Positions 10,043 through 18,297 of a stretch of DNA of 64,000 bases are shown here, in pieces. The stretch is from Azospirillum canadense (lineage in GTDB: Bacteria; Pseudomonadota; Alphaproteobacteria; Azospirillales; Azospirillaceae). Numbering within the stretch: the first letter of the stretch is position 1; every line of letters starts with the position of its first letter. The position numbers and the translations under genes are program-made. The stretch lies in assembly GCF_025961225.1 (NCBI RefSeq), contig NZ_JAOQNG010000004.1, positions 155,001 to 219,000 of the forward strand, in the 5' to 3' direction. The notes under the pieces are model-generated. The model saw only the letters and a list, made by a program, of their open reading frames with translations, had not been told where the DNA came from and made no database searches.

Positions 10043-12136
10043 TTACACCTGGTCCACGGTCTTCACGGCGACCTTGCGGTGCAGCTCAGCATGGCTGATG
10101 ACCGGGGTCATGGGGCTGACCCGCTCCAGCAGGGAGCGCACGAAGGGCCGAACCTCCGCCCCCACCAGCAGCGCCGGCCAGACCTGCGGCGTGGCGTGCT
10201 TCTGGATGGTGATGCGCAGCGCGGTCAGGAACTCCTGCACCTGGGTCGGCGGCAGGGCGAAGCGGCGGTCCTCCCCGTCCATGACGATGCCGGCGGCCAG
10301 CGCCTGCTCCCACCGCGGGGTCAGCACGATGACGGGCACGAAGCCGTCGGATGCGGTCAGCGACTGGCAGATCTGCTGCCCCAGCCGCGCCCGCACATGC
10401 TCAGTCACCAGCGTGATGTTGCGGGTCCAGTTCACCGCCTCCGCGATCGCCTCCACGATGGCCGGCAGGTTGCGGATGGAGACGCGCTCCGCCAGCAGGG
10501 CCTGGAGCACGCGCTGCACGACCACCAGCGTGATGCGGCTGGGGACCATGTCGGAAATCAGCTTCTGGTACTCCCGCCCCAGCCCGTCCAGCAGCTTCTG
10601 CATGGCGGCGTAGGTCAGCAGCGCGGGCAGGTGGTCCTTGATGACCTCCGTCAGGTGGGTGGTGATGACGCTTTCCGGGTCCACCACGGTGTAGCCCTTG
10701 GCGATCGCCTCCTCGTGCCGCGACGGGTCGATCCAGCGGGCCTGGAGGTTGAAGGTCGGCTCCCGCGTCGCCTCGCCCGGCAGGTCGGGGGCAGCGCCGC
10801 CGGTGGGGTCGATGGCGAGCATCTGCTTGGGCCGCACCTCCCCGCTCGCCACCTCCACGCCCATGACGCTGATGACGTAGCCCTTGGGCGGCAGGAAGCT
10901 GCTGTCCTTGATGCGCACCGACGGCAGGATGAAGCCGAACTCCTTGGCGAAGCGCTTGCGCAGCGTCTTCACCTTGCCGGTCAGCGGGCCGTTCTTGTTG
11001 AGGATCAGGGGCACGAGGTGGTTGCCGACCTCCACCTTCACCTCGTCCACCTTCAGCATGTCCTCCACCGACTCCTCCGCCGGGGCGGCGGCGGTCTTGC
11101 GGCCCTCCTCCAGCTTGGCGAGCGCGGCGCGCCGCGCCTGCCCGCGCATGGCGTACCAGCCCGCCGCTCCGAAGCCGCCGCCCAGCAGCAGGAAGGGCCC
11201 CAGCGGCAGGCCCGGCGTCAGCGCCAGCGTGCCGAGCAGCCCGCCCGCCACCATCAGCGCCTTGGGATAGCCGCCGAGCTGCGTCAGCACCGCCTTGTCC
11301 ACCGACCCGACGTTGCCGCCCTTGGTCACCAGCAGGCCGGCGGCCAGCGAGACGACCAGCGCCGGGATCTGCGTCGCCAGCCCGTCGCCCACCGTCAGGA
11401 TGGTGTAGACCGACGCGGCGTTCTCGAAGGACATGCGCTGCTGCGCGATGCCGATGGCCATGCCGCCCAGCACGTTGATGCCAGTGATGACCAGCCCCGC
11501 CACCGCGTCGCCGCGCACGAACTTCGACGCGCCATCCATGGCGCCGAAGAAGGTGCTTTCGTCCTCCAGCTCCTTGCGGCGGCGGCGCGCCTCCACCTCG
11601 TCGATCATGCCGGCGGACAGGTCGGCGTCGATGGCCATCTGCTTGCCGGGGATGGCGTCCAGCGTGAAGCGGGCGCCGACCTCGGCGATGCGGGTGGCGC
11701 CCTTGGTGATGACCACGAAGTTGATGACGACCAGGATGGCGAAGATCACCACCCCGATCACGAAGTTGCCGCCCATGATGAACTGGCTGAAGCCCTCGAT
11801 CACATGGCCGGCGGCGGACGGGCCGGTGTGCCCGTGGCTGAGGATCAGCCGGGTGGAGGCGATGTTCAGCGCCAGCCGCAGAACCGTGACGACCAGCAGC
11901 ACCGTGGGAAAGGCAGAGAAGTCCAGCGGCCGGCTGATCCACAGCGAGACCATCAGGATCAACACGCTGACCGACAGCGACAGCGCAAGGCCAAGGTCGA
12001 GCAGCCAGGTCGGCACCGGCAGGAACAGCACGCCCAGCACCAGCACGATGGCCAGCGCGAACAGCACGTCGCGGTTCGCCATGCCCACGTCGCCGAGGCT
12101 GGTCATCCGGGTCCGGAAGGTGCCGGTGAAACTCAT
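10043..12136 (-). CDS. flhA: Flagellar export gate protein FlhA
   Basis: 697 residues, the usual length. The N-terminal third carries about eight membrane helices. The FHIPEP signature region (RIAEVGARFTLDAIPGKQ) with its charged neighbour MIDEVEARRR is present at about 145-180, and the C-terminal half is the soluble domain that docks export chaperones. FlhA forms the nonameric ring of the export gate and uses the proton motive force. It is followed by fliR with a two-base gap. A CtrA-box-like sequence at 12197-12212 precedes it but overlaps the stop of the gene in front, so an own promoter is uncertain. Confidence 0.96.
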   Translation of the reverse strand: MSFTGTFRTRMTSLGDVGMANRDVLFALAIVLVLGVLFLPVPTWLLDLGLALSLSVSVLILMVSLWISRPLDFSAFPTVLLVVTVLRLALNIASTRLILSHGHTGPSAAGHVIEGFSQFIMGGNFVIGVVIFAILVVINFVVITKGATRIAEVGARFTLDAIPGKQMAIDADLSAGMIDEVEARRRRKELEDESTFFGAMDGASKFVRGDAVAGLVITGINVLGGMAIGIAQQRMSFENAASVYTILTVGDGLATQIPALVVSLAAGLLVTKGGNVGSVDKAVLTQLGGYPKALMVAGGLLGTLALTPGLPLGPFLLLGGGFGAAGWYAMRGQARRAALAKLEEGRKTAAAPAEESVEDMLKVDEVKVEVGNHLVPLILNKNGPLTGKVKTLRKRFAKEFGFILPSVRIKDSSFLPPKGYVISVMGVEVASGEVRPKQMLAIDPTGGAAPDLPGEATREPTFNLQARWIDPSRHEEAIAKGYTVVDPESVITTHLTEVIKDHLPALLTYAAMQKLLDGLGREYQKLISDMVPSRITLVVVQRVLQALLAERVSIRNLPAIVEAIAEAVNWTRNITLVTEHVRARLGQQICQSLTASDGFVPVIVLTPRWEQALAAGIVMDGEDRRFALPPTQVQEFLTALRITIQKHATPQVWPALLVGAEVRPFVRSLLERVSPMTPVISHAELHRKVAVKTVDQV

Positions 12137-12196
12137 GGATTCGAGGCTCCGAAGGCGGGCTGGGTGCGTGCGTCCACGAAGGCTAGCGCGCCGCGG

Positions 12197-12212
12197 TAAA
12201 ACCCGCTTTTAA
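12197..12212 (-). promoter_or_regulatory. Weak CtrA-box-like sequence before flhA
   Basis: On the plus strand TAAAACCCGCTTTTAA, i.e. TAAA-N8-TTAA or TAAA-N7-TTTA. It resembles the two stronger copies before flgB/fliI and before the flagellin gene. It includes the stop codon of the preceding transglycosylase gene, so chance is possible. Confidence 0.3.
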
Positions 12213-12979
12213 GGAGCGGTGGAGGGCAGCAGCGGCCGCACCTCGGCGTTGGCGTAGAGGCTGGACAGGAAGGACAGGCGCCCCAGCTCCGCCCGGCCCC
12301 ACACCGCCGCCATACCCACCGGCGTTGGCGCCTGCGGGCCGGCGGCCAGCGCCTTCAGGTAGTCGAGCGCGCCGGACACCCAGCGCATGTTCCCGGCCAC
12401 GCGTTGGCGGTAGGCGGCGCCGCGTTCCGACTGGGCGGAGTGGTAGCGGGCGATGGCGTCGTCCAGCGTGCCGTGGGCGCGCTGCAATTCTCCCAGGAAA
12501 CGGGCGGCGTAGCGCGCGTTGGTCCGCGGCTCGAAGGCGGTGGCGAGGTCGGGGAAGGCGTCCGGGTGCCATTTCAGGTTCACCTGGAGGCAGCCCACGT
12601 CGATGGAGCGCACGCCGCGCGCCTGCACCTCCCGCACGAAGGCGATGGCGTCGTCGCGTGTCGGAAAGTAGCGCGATACGCCCTCCGTGTTGACGGTCCA
12701 GGGCCACACGGTGAACAGGCGGTCGGCGGTCATCCGCCCGGCTTCCGTGAAGCCCATGGCGAGCAGCTGGTGGTCGGCGACCCCGGCCTCGCGCTCCGCG
12801 TCCAGGATGGCGCCGATGCAGGCGGCCTCCGGCGGCAGAGTCTGCAAGGGCCGCGGCGCGGGGACGTAGAGCGCCGTCGACCACGCGCCAATCTGCGCGG
12901 AGGGCCGTGCCTCCCCCGCCACCGCTCCGTCGGCGAGCAGCAGCGCGCAGAGCCCAACGGAGACGCGCATCTTGATCAT
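12209..12979 (-). CDS. Periplasmic lytic transglycosylase in the flagellar operon
   Basis: 256 residues with an N-terminal signal peptide (about 1-22). The SLT-like domain includes AMGFTEAGRM, where the Glu would be catalytic, then GVRSIDVGCLQVNLKWHP and ARYAARFLGELQR, matching flagellum-linked transglycosylases. Its job is probably to open peptidoglycan for rod assembly, since alphaproteobacterial FlgJ often lacks the muramidase domain and uses a separate SltF-type enzyme (known of the group; inferred here). It overlaps fliQ by four bases (ATGA) and lies before flhA, so it is built with the export apparatus. Confidence 0.85.
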   Translation of the reverse strand: MIKMRVSVGLCALLLADGAVAGEARPSAQIGAWSTALYVPAPRPLQTLPPEAACIGAILDAEREAGVADHQLLAMGFTEAGRMTADRLFTVWPWTVNTEGVSRYFPTRDDAIAFVREVQARGVRSIDVGCLQVNLKWHPDAFPDLATAFEPRTNARYAARFLGELQRAHGTLDDAIARYHSAQSERGAAYRQRVAGNMRWVSGALDYLKALAAGPQAPTPVGMAAVWGRAELGRLSFLSSLYANAEVRPLLPSTAP

Positions 12980-13242
12980 CGCACCGAGACGATCAGGCTG
13001 CTCAGCCGGTCGGCGTAGGTGGTCAGCGCGCCGTACATGAAGGGCAGCGCCAGCACGGTGGTGACCAGGATGGCGACGATCTTCGGCACGAAGGTCAGCG
13101 TCATCTCCTGCACCTGGGTCAGCGCCTGCACCAGCGAGATGGTGACGCCGACCAGCACGGCCACCGCCAGCGGCGGGGCGGCGACCAGCAGCATCGTCCA
13201 GATGCCGCTGCGCAGGACTTCCAGGACGTCGGCTTCGTTCAT
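12976..13242 (-). CDS. fliQ: Flagellar export gate protein FliQ
   Basis: 88 residues with two membrane helices (about 15-40 and 52-75). The conserved pieces VGVTISLVQALTQVQEMTLTFVPKI are split across the loop, as in all FliQ proteins. It is a component of the FliPQR export channel. The start at 13242 gives the standard FliQ N-terminus (MNEADVLEVLRSG); longer frames upstream run into a repeat element. Its stop overlaps the start of the transglycosylase gene by four bases. Confidence 0.95.
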   Translation of the reverse strand: MNEADVLEVLRSGIWTMLLVAAPPLAVAVLVGVTISLVQALTQVQEMTLTFVPKIVAILVTTVLALPFMYGALTTYADRLSSLIVSVR

Positions 13243-13257
13243 GGGATGCTCCGGCGG

Positions 13258-13425
13258 TGCCCCCACCCTTCCCACTTCGTGGGCCCCTTCCCTCCCCCGC
13301 TCTCGGCGGACCAAAGGTCCGCCTGCCGCGTCAGCGCAAGCTTCGCTTGCGCGTGAGCTGCGCGGGAGAGGGAGACAGTCCCCTCCACCGCGAAGCGGGG
13401 GAGGGTTAGGGAGGGGGCAACGGTT
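13258..13425. repeat. Composite repeat between fliE and fliQ
   Basis: Contains two hairpins: GGCGGACC/GGTCCGCC with an AAA loop (13305-13323), and GCGCAAGC/GCTTGCGC with a TTC loop. C-rich and G-rich tracts flank them. A second copy at 29596-29655 has the same first hairpin, but the second stem reads GCGCAAAC/GTTTGCGC, a compensated base change. No coding sequence is seen here. Confidence 0.75.
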
Positions 13426-13439
13426 GGCGAAACTGGCAC

Positions 13440-13790
13440 TCACACCGCCATGCGCATGACGTCCTGGTACGCCTGCACCATGCGGTCGCGGATGGAGACG
13501 ACCGTCTGCACGGTCATCTCCGCGGCGAGCACGGAGCGCACGACCTCGTGCGCGCTGGCCTTGCCGGCCACGGCAGCAAGGGAGACGCGCTCCCCCTCCT
13601 TCAGCGTGTCCATGGCCTGGGACGCCTGCCGGTCGAGGAAGGCGCCGAAGCTGGACTCCGTGGCCTGGGCCGACGCCGCTGCGGTGCTCTCCCCCACGGG
13701 CGCCGCCGCGGACGCGGCCGGCGTGGGCGAGGCGAGCGGCGCGCGGTGGGCGGCGTAGGCCGCGGCGGCGCGGCCGATGGGTTCGATCAT
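13440..13790 (-). CDS. fliE: Flagellar basal-body protein FliE
   Basis: 116 residues: an Ala/Pro-rich variable N-terminus followed by the conserved C-terminal helix region (GKASAHEVVRSVLAAEMTVQ, then SIRDRMVQAYQDVMRM) that defines FliE. FliE links the MS ring to the proximal rod and is among the first exported proteins. It follows flgC on the same strand with an 11-base gap, the usual flgB-flgC-fliE order. GAGGACC lies before the start at 13790. Confidence 0.93.
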   Translation of the reverse strand: MIEPIGRAAAAYAAHRAPLASPTPAASAAAPVGESTAAASAQATESSFGAFLDRQASQAMDTLKEGERVSLAAVAGKASAHEVVRSVLAAEMTVQTVVSIRDRMVQAYQDVMRMAV

Positions 13791-13801
13791 GGCGGTCCTC
13801 C

Positions 13802-14233
13802 TCAGCCGCGCAGCAGGTCGATCATGCGGCCCATCATGCTGCGGCTCTGTTCGATCACGTTGACGCTGGCCTCGAAGGACCGGCTGGCCTCGCGCATGTC
13901 CATCATCTCGATCAGCGGCTGGACGTTCGGGCGCTTGACGTAGCCCTTGTCGTCGGCCGCCGGGTGCGAGGGGTCGAAGACCAGCTGGAAGTCGCTGCGG
14001 TCGCGGCCGATCTGCTTCACCTTCACCACCTCCGACCCGCTGGCGCGGTCCATGGCGGTGTCGAAGGAGATGGTCTTGCGCCGGTAGGGATCGCCACCCG
14101 CGGTGGCGGCGGTGCTGTCGGCGTTGGCGATGTTCTCTGCGATGACGCGCAGCCGCGTGCCCTGCGCCTGAAGGCCGGAGCTGGCGATGCGCACCGTCGC
14201 GGCCAGGGGATCGGTCTGGGACAGAATGGTCAT
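13802..14233 (-). CDS. flgC: Flagellar proximal rod protein FlgC
   Basis: 143 residues with the N-terminal rod motif ASSGLQAQGTRLRVIAENIA followed by an Asn-Ala-Asp turn, and the C-terminal motif EMMDMREASRSFEASVNVI. Both are diagnostic of FlgC. It forms part of the proximal rod across the periplasm, is exported without a cleaved signal, and follows flgB with a 17-base gap. Confidence 0.96.
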   Translation of the reverse strand: MTILSQTDPLAATVRIASSGLQAQGTRLRVIAENIANADSTAATAGGDPYRRKTISFDTAMDRASGSEVVKVKQIGRDRSDFQLVFDPSHPAADDKGYVKRPNVQPLIEMMDMREASRSFEASVNVIEQSRSMMGRMIDLLRG

Positions 14234-14250
14234 GGAAACGCCCTTCCCGG

Positions 14251-14664
14251 TCAGCCGTTACCGACGCGCCAGGCGGCGCGCAGCATTTGCAGGTTGCGCT
14301 GGAAGACGCCGGCAGTCAGGGCGAAGGCGTCGCGCGTCTCGCTGCCCTTGTTCATCTCCTGCTCCAGCGAGACGGAGTTGCCGTCCGGCGTCGTTTCCCA
14401 CTGGTCGGGCTTGCGCGCCTCCTGCACCGACGACCCGCCCGTGGTGAAGCCGGCGAGGTGCATGGACGAGGTGCGCGCCGGCGTCACCGACTGCACCCCA
14501 GCCTGTTGGCCGCGCATCAGCTCGTCGAAGGGTTTCAGGTCCTTGGTCCGGTAGTCCGGCGTGTTGGCGTTGACGACGTTGGCGGCGATCAGCTTTTGCC
14601 GCTCCGCCAAGTAATCGAGGCGCGCGCCGGCCAACCGAAACACCGAAATATTACTAAAATCCAT
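14251..14664 (-). CDS. flgB: Flagellar proximal rod protein FlgB
   Basis: 137 residues with the FlgB/FlgC N-terminal region AERQKLIAANVVNANTPDYR and a Gln/Glu-rich C-terminal helix (LEQEMNKGSETRDAFALTAG). The start at ATG 14664 is preferred over the longer frame because GTGAGGGG stands immediately upstream. First gene of the flgB-flgC-fliE-fliQ-slt-flhA-fliR-flhB series, divergent from fliI; the 112-base gap holds a CtrA-box-like motif. Confidence 0.93.
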   Translation of the reverse strand: MDFSNISVFRLAGARLDYLAERQKLIAANVVNANTPDYRTKDLKPFDELMRGQQAGVQSVTPARTSSMHLAGFTTGGSSVQEARKPDQWETTPDGNSVSLEQEMNKGSETRDAFALTAGVFQRNLQMLRAAWRVGNG

Positions 14665-14704
14665 TCCATTGCCCCTCACCAGAGACAAGCGGAAGATGAT
14701 CCTC

Positions 14705-14728
14705 GCGGTTTAAAACCGGATTTAAATT
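14705..14728. promoter_or_regulatory. CtrA-box-like motif between flgB and fliI
   Basis: GCGGTTTAAAACCGGATTTA contains TTAA-N7-TTTA (14710-14724), one base from the CtrA consensus TTAA-N7-TTAA. It lies 41-64 bases upstream of flgB and 49-72 upstream of fliI, so it could serve both directions. A near-identical sequence stands upstream of the flagellin gene at 21731-21750. Confidence 0.55.
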
Positions 14729-14776
14729 CCACGGGCTATTCTCCGCCCGTTCCAACGCGGTGGAGATGCCCGGGGC

Positions 14777-16114
14777 ATGCGCGTCCTCTCGAACCTTCTG
14801 GCCGACATTGAGCGGTTGCCGACGCGCTCCTGGCGCGGGGAGATCCGCAGCGCCGCCGGCATGACGCTGGAGGTGGACGGCCTGCAACGCGTGCTGGCGG
14901 TGGGCGACAAGTGCTGGGCGGAGACCACGCGCGGCCGGCGCCTGCTGTGCGAAACCATCGGCTTCCGCAACGGCCGCTCACTGCTGATGGCCTTCGACCA
15001 TCTGGACGGGGTGGCGGAGGGCTGCGCGGCGGTCACCGACGACACCGCCTTCACGCTGCGCCCCGGCCCCGGCTGGCTCGGCCGGGTGGTCAACGCGCTG
15101 GGGCAGCCGATGGACGGCCGGGGGCCGCTCGCCAACGGCGACCACGCACGCCCTCTACGCGCCGGCCCGCCGCCAGCCTACGCGCGGCGCCGCGTGGGGG
15201 CCAAGATGGACACGGGCGTGCGCGCCATCGACGTCTTCACCCCGATCTGCCGCGGCCAGCGCATGGGCGTCTTCGCCGGGTCCGGCGTCGGCAAGTCCAC
15301 GCTGCTGTCCATGTTCGCCCGCCACGCCGGCGCCGACGCCATCGTCATAGGGCTGGTCGGCGAGCGCGGGCGCGAGGTGCAGGAGTTCATCCAGGACGAC
15401 CTGGGCGCCGACGGGCTGGCCCGCTCCGTCGTCGTGGTCGCCACCTCCGACGAGCCGCCGCTGATGCGCCGGCAGGCCGCCCATCTCTGCATGACCGTGG
15501 CGGAGGAACTGCGCGACCGCGGCCTTCATGTGCTGTGCCTGATCGACAGCGTCACCCGCTTCGCCATGGCCCAGCGTGAGATTGGCTTGGCCGCCGGGGA
15601 GCCGCCGACCGCCAAGAGCTACCCGCCGAGCGTCTTCGCCGAACTGCCGAAGCTGCTGGAGCGCGCCGGCCCGGGAAGCAACGGCCAAGGCGACATCACC
15701 GGCATCTTCACCGTGCTGGTGGACGGCGACGACCACGACGAGCCCATCGCCGACGCGGTGCGCGGCATCCTGGATGGCCATGTGGTGCTCGACCGCCGCA
15801 TCGCGGAGCAGGGGCGCTACCCGGCGGTCAACATCCTGCGCAGCGTCTCGCGCCTGCTGCCCGGCTGCCACCGGCCGGAGGAAAACCACCTGCTGGGCCA
15901 AGCCCGCCGCTTAGCCGCCACCTACGACAACATGCGGGAACTGGTGCGCATCGGCGCCTACAAGGCCGGCACCGACCCGGAGGTCGACGCCGCCGTCGCC
16001 CTGCATCCGGCGCTGGAGGATTTCCTGCGCCAGGGCAAGGACGACGCCACCCCATCGCTTGAGGCCTTCCGCCGCCTCGACCACGCCCTCACCCTGACCG
16101 GAGACCCGGCATGA
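14777..16114 (+). CDS. fliI: Flagellar export ATPase FliI
   Basis: 445 residues of the F1-beta-like export ATPase family. Walker A GSGVGKST (about 168-175), GLVGERGREVQEF, Walker B VLCLIDSVTR and SYPPSVFAELPKLLERAG are all present. FliI is the cytoplasmic hexameric ATPase that primes substrate export through the FlhA/FlhB gate. It is transcribed divergently from flgB and overlaps the next gene by four bases (ATGA), which therefore probably encodes a partner. A FliH or FliJ homologue is not recognisable next to it. Confidence 0.96.
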   Translation: MRVLSNLLADIERLPTRSWRGEIRSAAGMTLEVDGLQRVLAVGDKCWAETTRGRRLLCETIGFRNGRSLLMAFDHLDGVAEGCAAVTDDTAFTLRPGPGWLGRVVNALGQPMDGRGPLANGDHARPLRAGPPPAYARRRVGAKMDTGVRAIDVFTPICRGQRMGVFAGSGVGKSTLLSMFARHAGADAIVIGLVGERGREVQEFIQDDLGADGLARSVVVVATSDEPPLMRRQAAHLCMTVAEELRDRGLHVLCLIDSVTRFAMAQREIGLAAGEPPTAKSYPPSVFAELPKLLERAGPGSNGQGDITGIFTVLVDGDDHDEPIADAVRGILDGHVVLDRRIAEQGRYPAVNILRSVSRLLPGCHRPEENHLLGQARRLAATYDNMRELVRIGAYKAGTDPEVDAAVALHPALEDFLRQGKDDATPSLEAFRRLDHALTLTGDPA

Positions 16115-16698
16115 CGGACACCAGCCGCCTCGCCACCCAGGCGCTCGCCCCGACGACCCCGAAGCCGACGCCGAAGCCGGCCAAGGAGGCGGGCGTGGAC
16201 CTGTCGCTGGACTTCGACGACGTCGTGGACGCGCTGAACCCGCTGCAGCACCTGCCCGGCGTCTCGGCGGTCTACCGGCAGGCGACCGGGGACCACATCG
16301 GGCTGGCCGCCCGGCTGGCCGGAGACTTCCTCTACGGCGGGCCGATCGGGCTGGCCGGCGGGGCCGCCATGGCGATGTTCGAGGCGATCACCGGCGACAG
16401 CCCGCTCGGCCACATCGCGTCGCTGGTCGAGGGGGATGGGACGGACGCGGTCGCCTCCACCGGAACGCCCACTGCGCAGCCGCATCCCTGGATGAAAGTG
16501 CCGGGCGACGCATCCCCAACGCCCACCCTCCCCTCCAAGGCGGCGTTGGTCGCGGCGCTGTCCCACGACGCAACGGCACCGACCGCCGACACCGCGGCGG
16601 CGGCCCCAGCCAAGGAACAGCCGGCGCCGCAACTGCTCGCCAAGCTCTACGAGATGCAGGCCACCCAGCCGGCGGGAACGCGCTCCATCCACCTGTGA
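16111..16698 (+). CDS. Hypothetical protein coupled to fliI
   Basis: 195 residues: a Pro/Thr/Lys-rich N-terminus, a conserved-looking centre (LSLDFDDVVDALNPLQHLPG, then TGDHIGLAARLAGDFLYGGP) with a Gly/Ala-rich stretch, and a disordered Ala/Pro-rich tail. No family recognised and no signal. The start overlaps the fliI stop, implying translational coupling, so a flagellar export or assembly accessory role is likely. It is too unlike FliJ (a short coiled coil) to call it that. It ends 10 bases before the convergent LysR gene. Confidence 0.7.
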   Translation: MTDTSRLATQALAPTTPKPTPKPAKEAGVDLSLDFDDVVDALNPLQHLPGVSAVYRQATGDHIGLAARLAGDFLYGGPIGLAGGAAMAMFEAITGDSPLGHIASLVEGDGTDAVASTGTPTAQPHPWMKVPGDASPTPTLPSKAALVAALSHDATAPTADTAAAAPAKEQPAPQLLAKLYEMQATQPAGTRSIHL

Positions 16699-16708
16699 GG
16701 ACGCGGAC

Positions 16709-17605
16709 TCAGACGGCGGGATTCCGCTCCGCAAGGCGTTTAAGGGCGAGAAAGATGTCCTTGAGCCCGTGGTGAAGCCGCTTGTCGCGGCGGATCACGA
16801 CAGCCAGCCGACGATGCAGCGGCGGCGAGAGGGAACGGACCTGGAAGCCGTGATCGCGGTCCCGCCGGATCGCCATGCCCGGCAGGACCGCGCAGCCAAG
16901 CCCGGCGCCGACCATCTCCTTGATCGCCTCGACGCTGCCCAGCGACATGATGGGCTTCAGTTCCACGCCGCTGTGCGCAAGCCATTCGTCGGCGATCCGC
17001 CGCGTGTTCCCGCCCGGTTCGAACAGCAGCACGGGAAGCTGCGACAGGGCCGTCGCCGTGACGCGTGGCGGCAGCGTCATGCCGGGTGGTGCCACGACCA
17101 CGAACTCGTCGTCCAGGACTGGGGTGATGTCCAGCATGCGTCCGGACGCCGGCATGGTCACGAGGCCGATGTCGATGAGGTTTTCGTCCACCGCCTTGAC
17201 GATGTCCGCGGTGTTACCCGTGCTGACGGTGATGTCGAGGTTCGGGTAGGTCCGCCGCAATTCCCCGAGGATCGGCGGCAGCAGGAAGATGCAGGCGGTC
17301 GCGCCGGTGCCGAGCCTGACGCGGCCCATGGCCCCGCTGGCGTGGCGCGCCACCGCCTCCAGCGCCGAGGTGACGGCCGCGTCGATCCGGCCGGCATGGA
17401 CGAGCAATTCGGCACCGGCCGCCGTCGTCCGCGCCTTGCGCCCGACCCGCTCGATCAGCCGGCTGCCAAGCCGCTGCTCAAGCTGGCGCACCTGCAGGCT
17501 GACCGCCGGTTGCGTCAGGCCGAGCCGGACGGCGGCGGCGGAGAAGCTGCCGCAGTCGATCACCGTCACGAAGGTGCGCAACTGGTCTAGGTTGAGGCTC
17601 TGCAT
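16709..17605 (-). CDS. LysR-family transcriptional regulator
   Basis: 298 residues with the N-terminal helix-turn-helix (FVTVIDCGSFSAAAVRLGLT, then PAVSLQVRQLEQRLG) and the C-terminal two-lobed effector-binding domain. It is divergent from the acetyltransferase gene with a 113-base AT-richer gap, the standard arrangement for a LysR protein controlling its neighbour. The effector cannot be read from sequence. This pair interrupts the flagellar block and is not obviously related to motility. Confidence 0.9.
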   Translation of the reverse strand: MQSLNLDQLRTFVTVIDCGSFSAAAVRLGLTQPAVSLQVRQLEQRLGSRLIERVGRKARTTAAGAELLVHAGRIDAAVTSALEAVARHASGAMGRVRLGTGATACIFLLPPILGELRRTYPNLDITVSTGNTADIVKAVDENLIDIGLVTMPASGRMLDITPVLDDEFVVVAPPGMTLPPRVTATALSQLPVLLFEPGGNTRRIADEWLAHSGVELKPIMSLGSVEAIKEMVGAGLGCAVLPGMAIRRDRDHGFQVRSLSPPLHRRLAVVIRRDKRLHHGLKDIFLALKRLAERNPAV

Positions 17606-17718
17606 CCAAAGAAAATCTCATACTCTGCATTACGATCCAAATCTTCTTTTATGCATCACAGCTTGGCACAATGGGCGCGCCAATCGGGATTTTTCTCTTC
17701 CCAACAATGAGTTGAGCC

Positions 17719-18291
17719 ATGATCAGCAAGGCCGCGGCCCAGGATACGGCGGCAAGGAGCGCGCCCACGGTTCTCGTCCGCGACGCGACGGACCAGGACA
17801 TACCCAGCGTCCAGGCCATTTACGCGCACCATGTGCTGCATGGGCTGGCGTCGTTCGAGGAGGTTCCACCCTCGGTGGAGGAGCTGCGCGCGCGCCGGGC
17901 GTCGGTGGTCGGGCTGGGGCTGCCCTATCTGGTGGCCGAAATCGACGGCGGCGTGGTCGGCTACGCCTACGCGACGCTCTACCGGACGCGGTCGGCCTAT
18001 CGGCACACGGTCGAGGATTCCGTCTATGTCGCGCCCGATCTCGGCGGACGGGGCGTCGGCAGCGCGCTGCTCCGCGCGCTGATCGACCGCTGCGAGGCCG
18101 GACCCTGGAGGCAAATGGTCGCCAACATCGGCGACAGCGGCAACGCCGGTTCGCTCGCGCTGCATCGCCGGTTCGGATTCCAGACGGCCGGCACCCTGAC
18201 CTCCGTCGGCTTCAAGTTCGGCCGATGGATCGACACGGTCCTGATGCAGCGGCCGTTGGGGAGCGGCGACGCCCCGCTGACCGGCCCGTGA
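17719..18291 (+). CDS. GNAT acetyltransferase, phosphinothricin acetyltransferase-like
   Basis: 190 residues. The acetyl-CoA loop is visible as DLGGRGVGSALLRALI, preceded by the beta strands SYVYV-type VEDSVYVAP, and followed by IGDSGNAGSLALHRRFGFQ and VGFKFGRWIDTVLMQR. This layout is typical of the PAT/bar and methionine sulfoximine acetyltransferases, which acetylate the amino group of glutamine-synthetase inhibitors. It is divergent from a LysR gene that probably controls it. Family firm; substrate inferred. Confidence 0.85.
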   Translation: MISKAAAQDTAARSAPTVLVRDATDQDIPSVQAIYAHHVLHGLASFEEVPPSVEELRARRASVVGLGLPYLVAEIDGGVVGYAYATLYRTRSAYRHTVEDSVYVAPDLGGRGVGSALLRALIDRCEAGPWRQMVANIGDSGNAGSLALHRRFGFQTAGTLTSVGFKFGRWIDTVLMQRPLGSGDAPLTGP

Positions 18292-18297
18292 TGTCCA

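Noticed and set aside
10079..12199. A 706-codon plus-strand open frame across flhA
   Set aside because: Antisense of flhA, which is complete and typical.
16709..18291. LysR/acetyltransferase pair as flagellar genes
   Set aside because: Neither family has a flagellar role. They look like an independent pair inserted between flagellar units.
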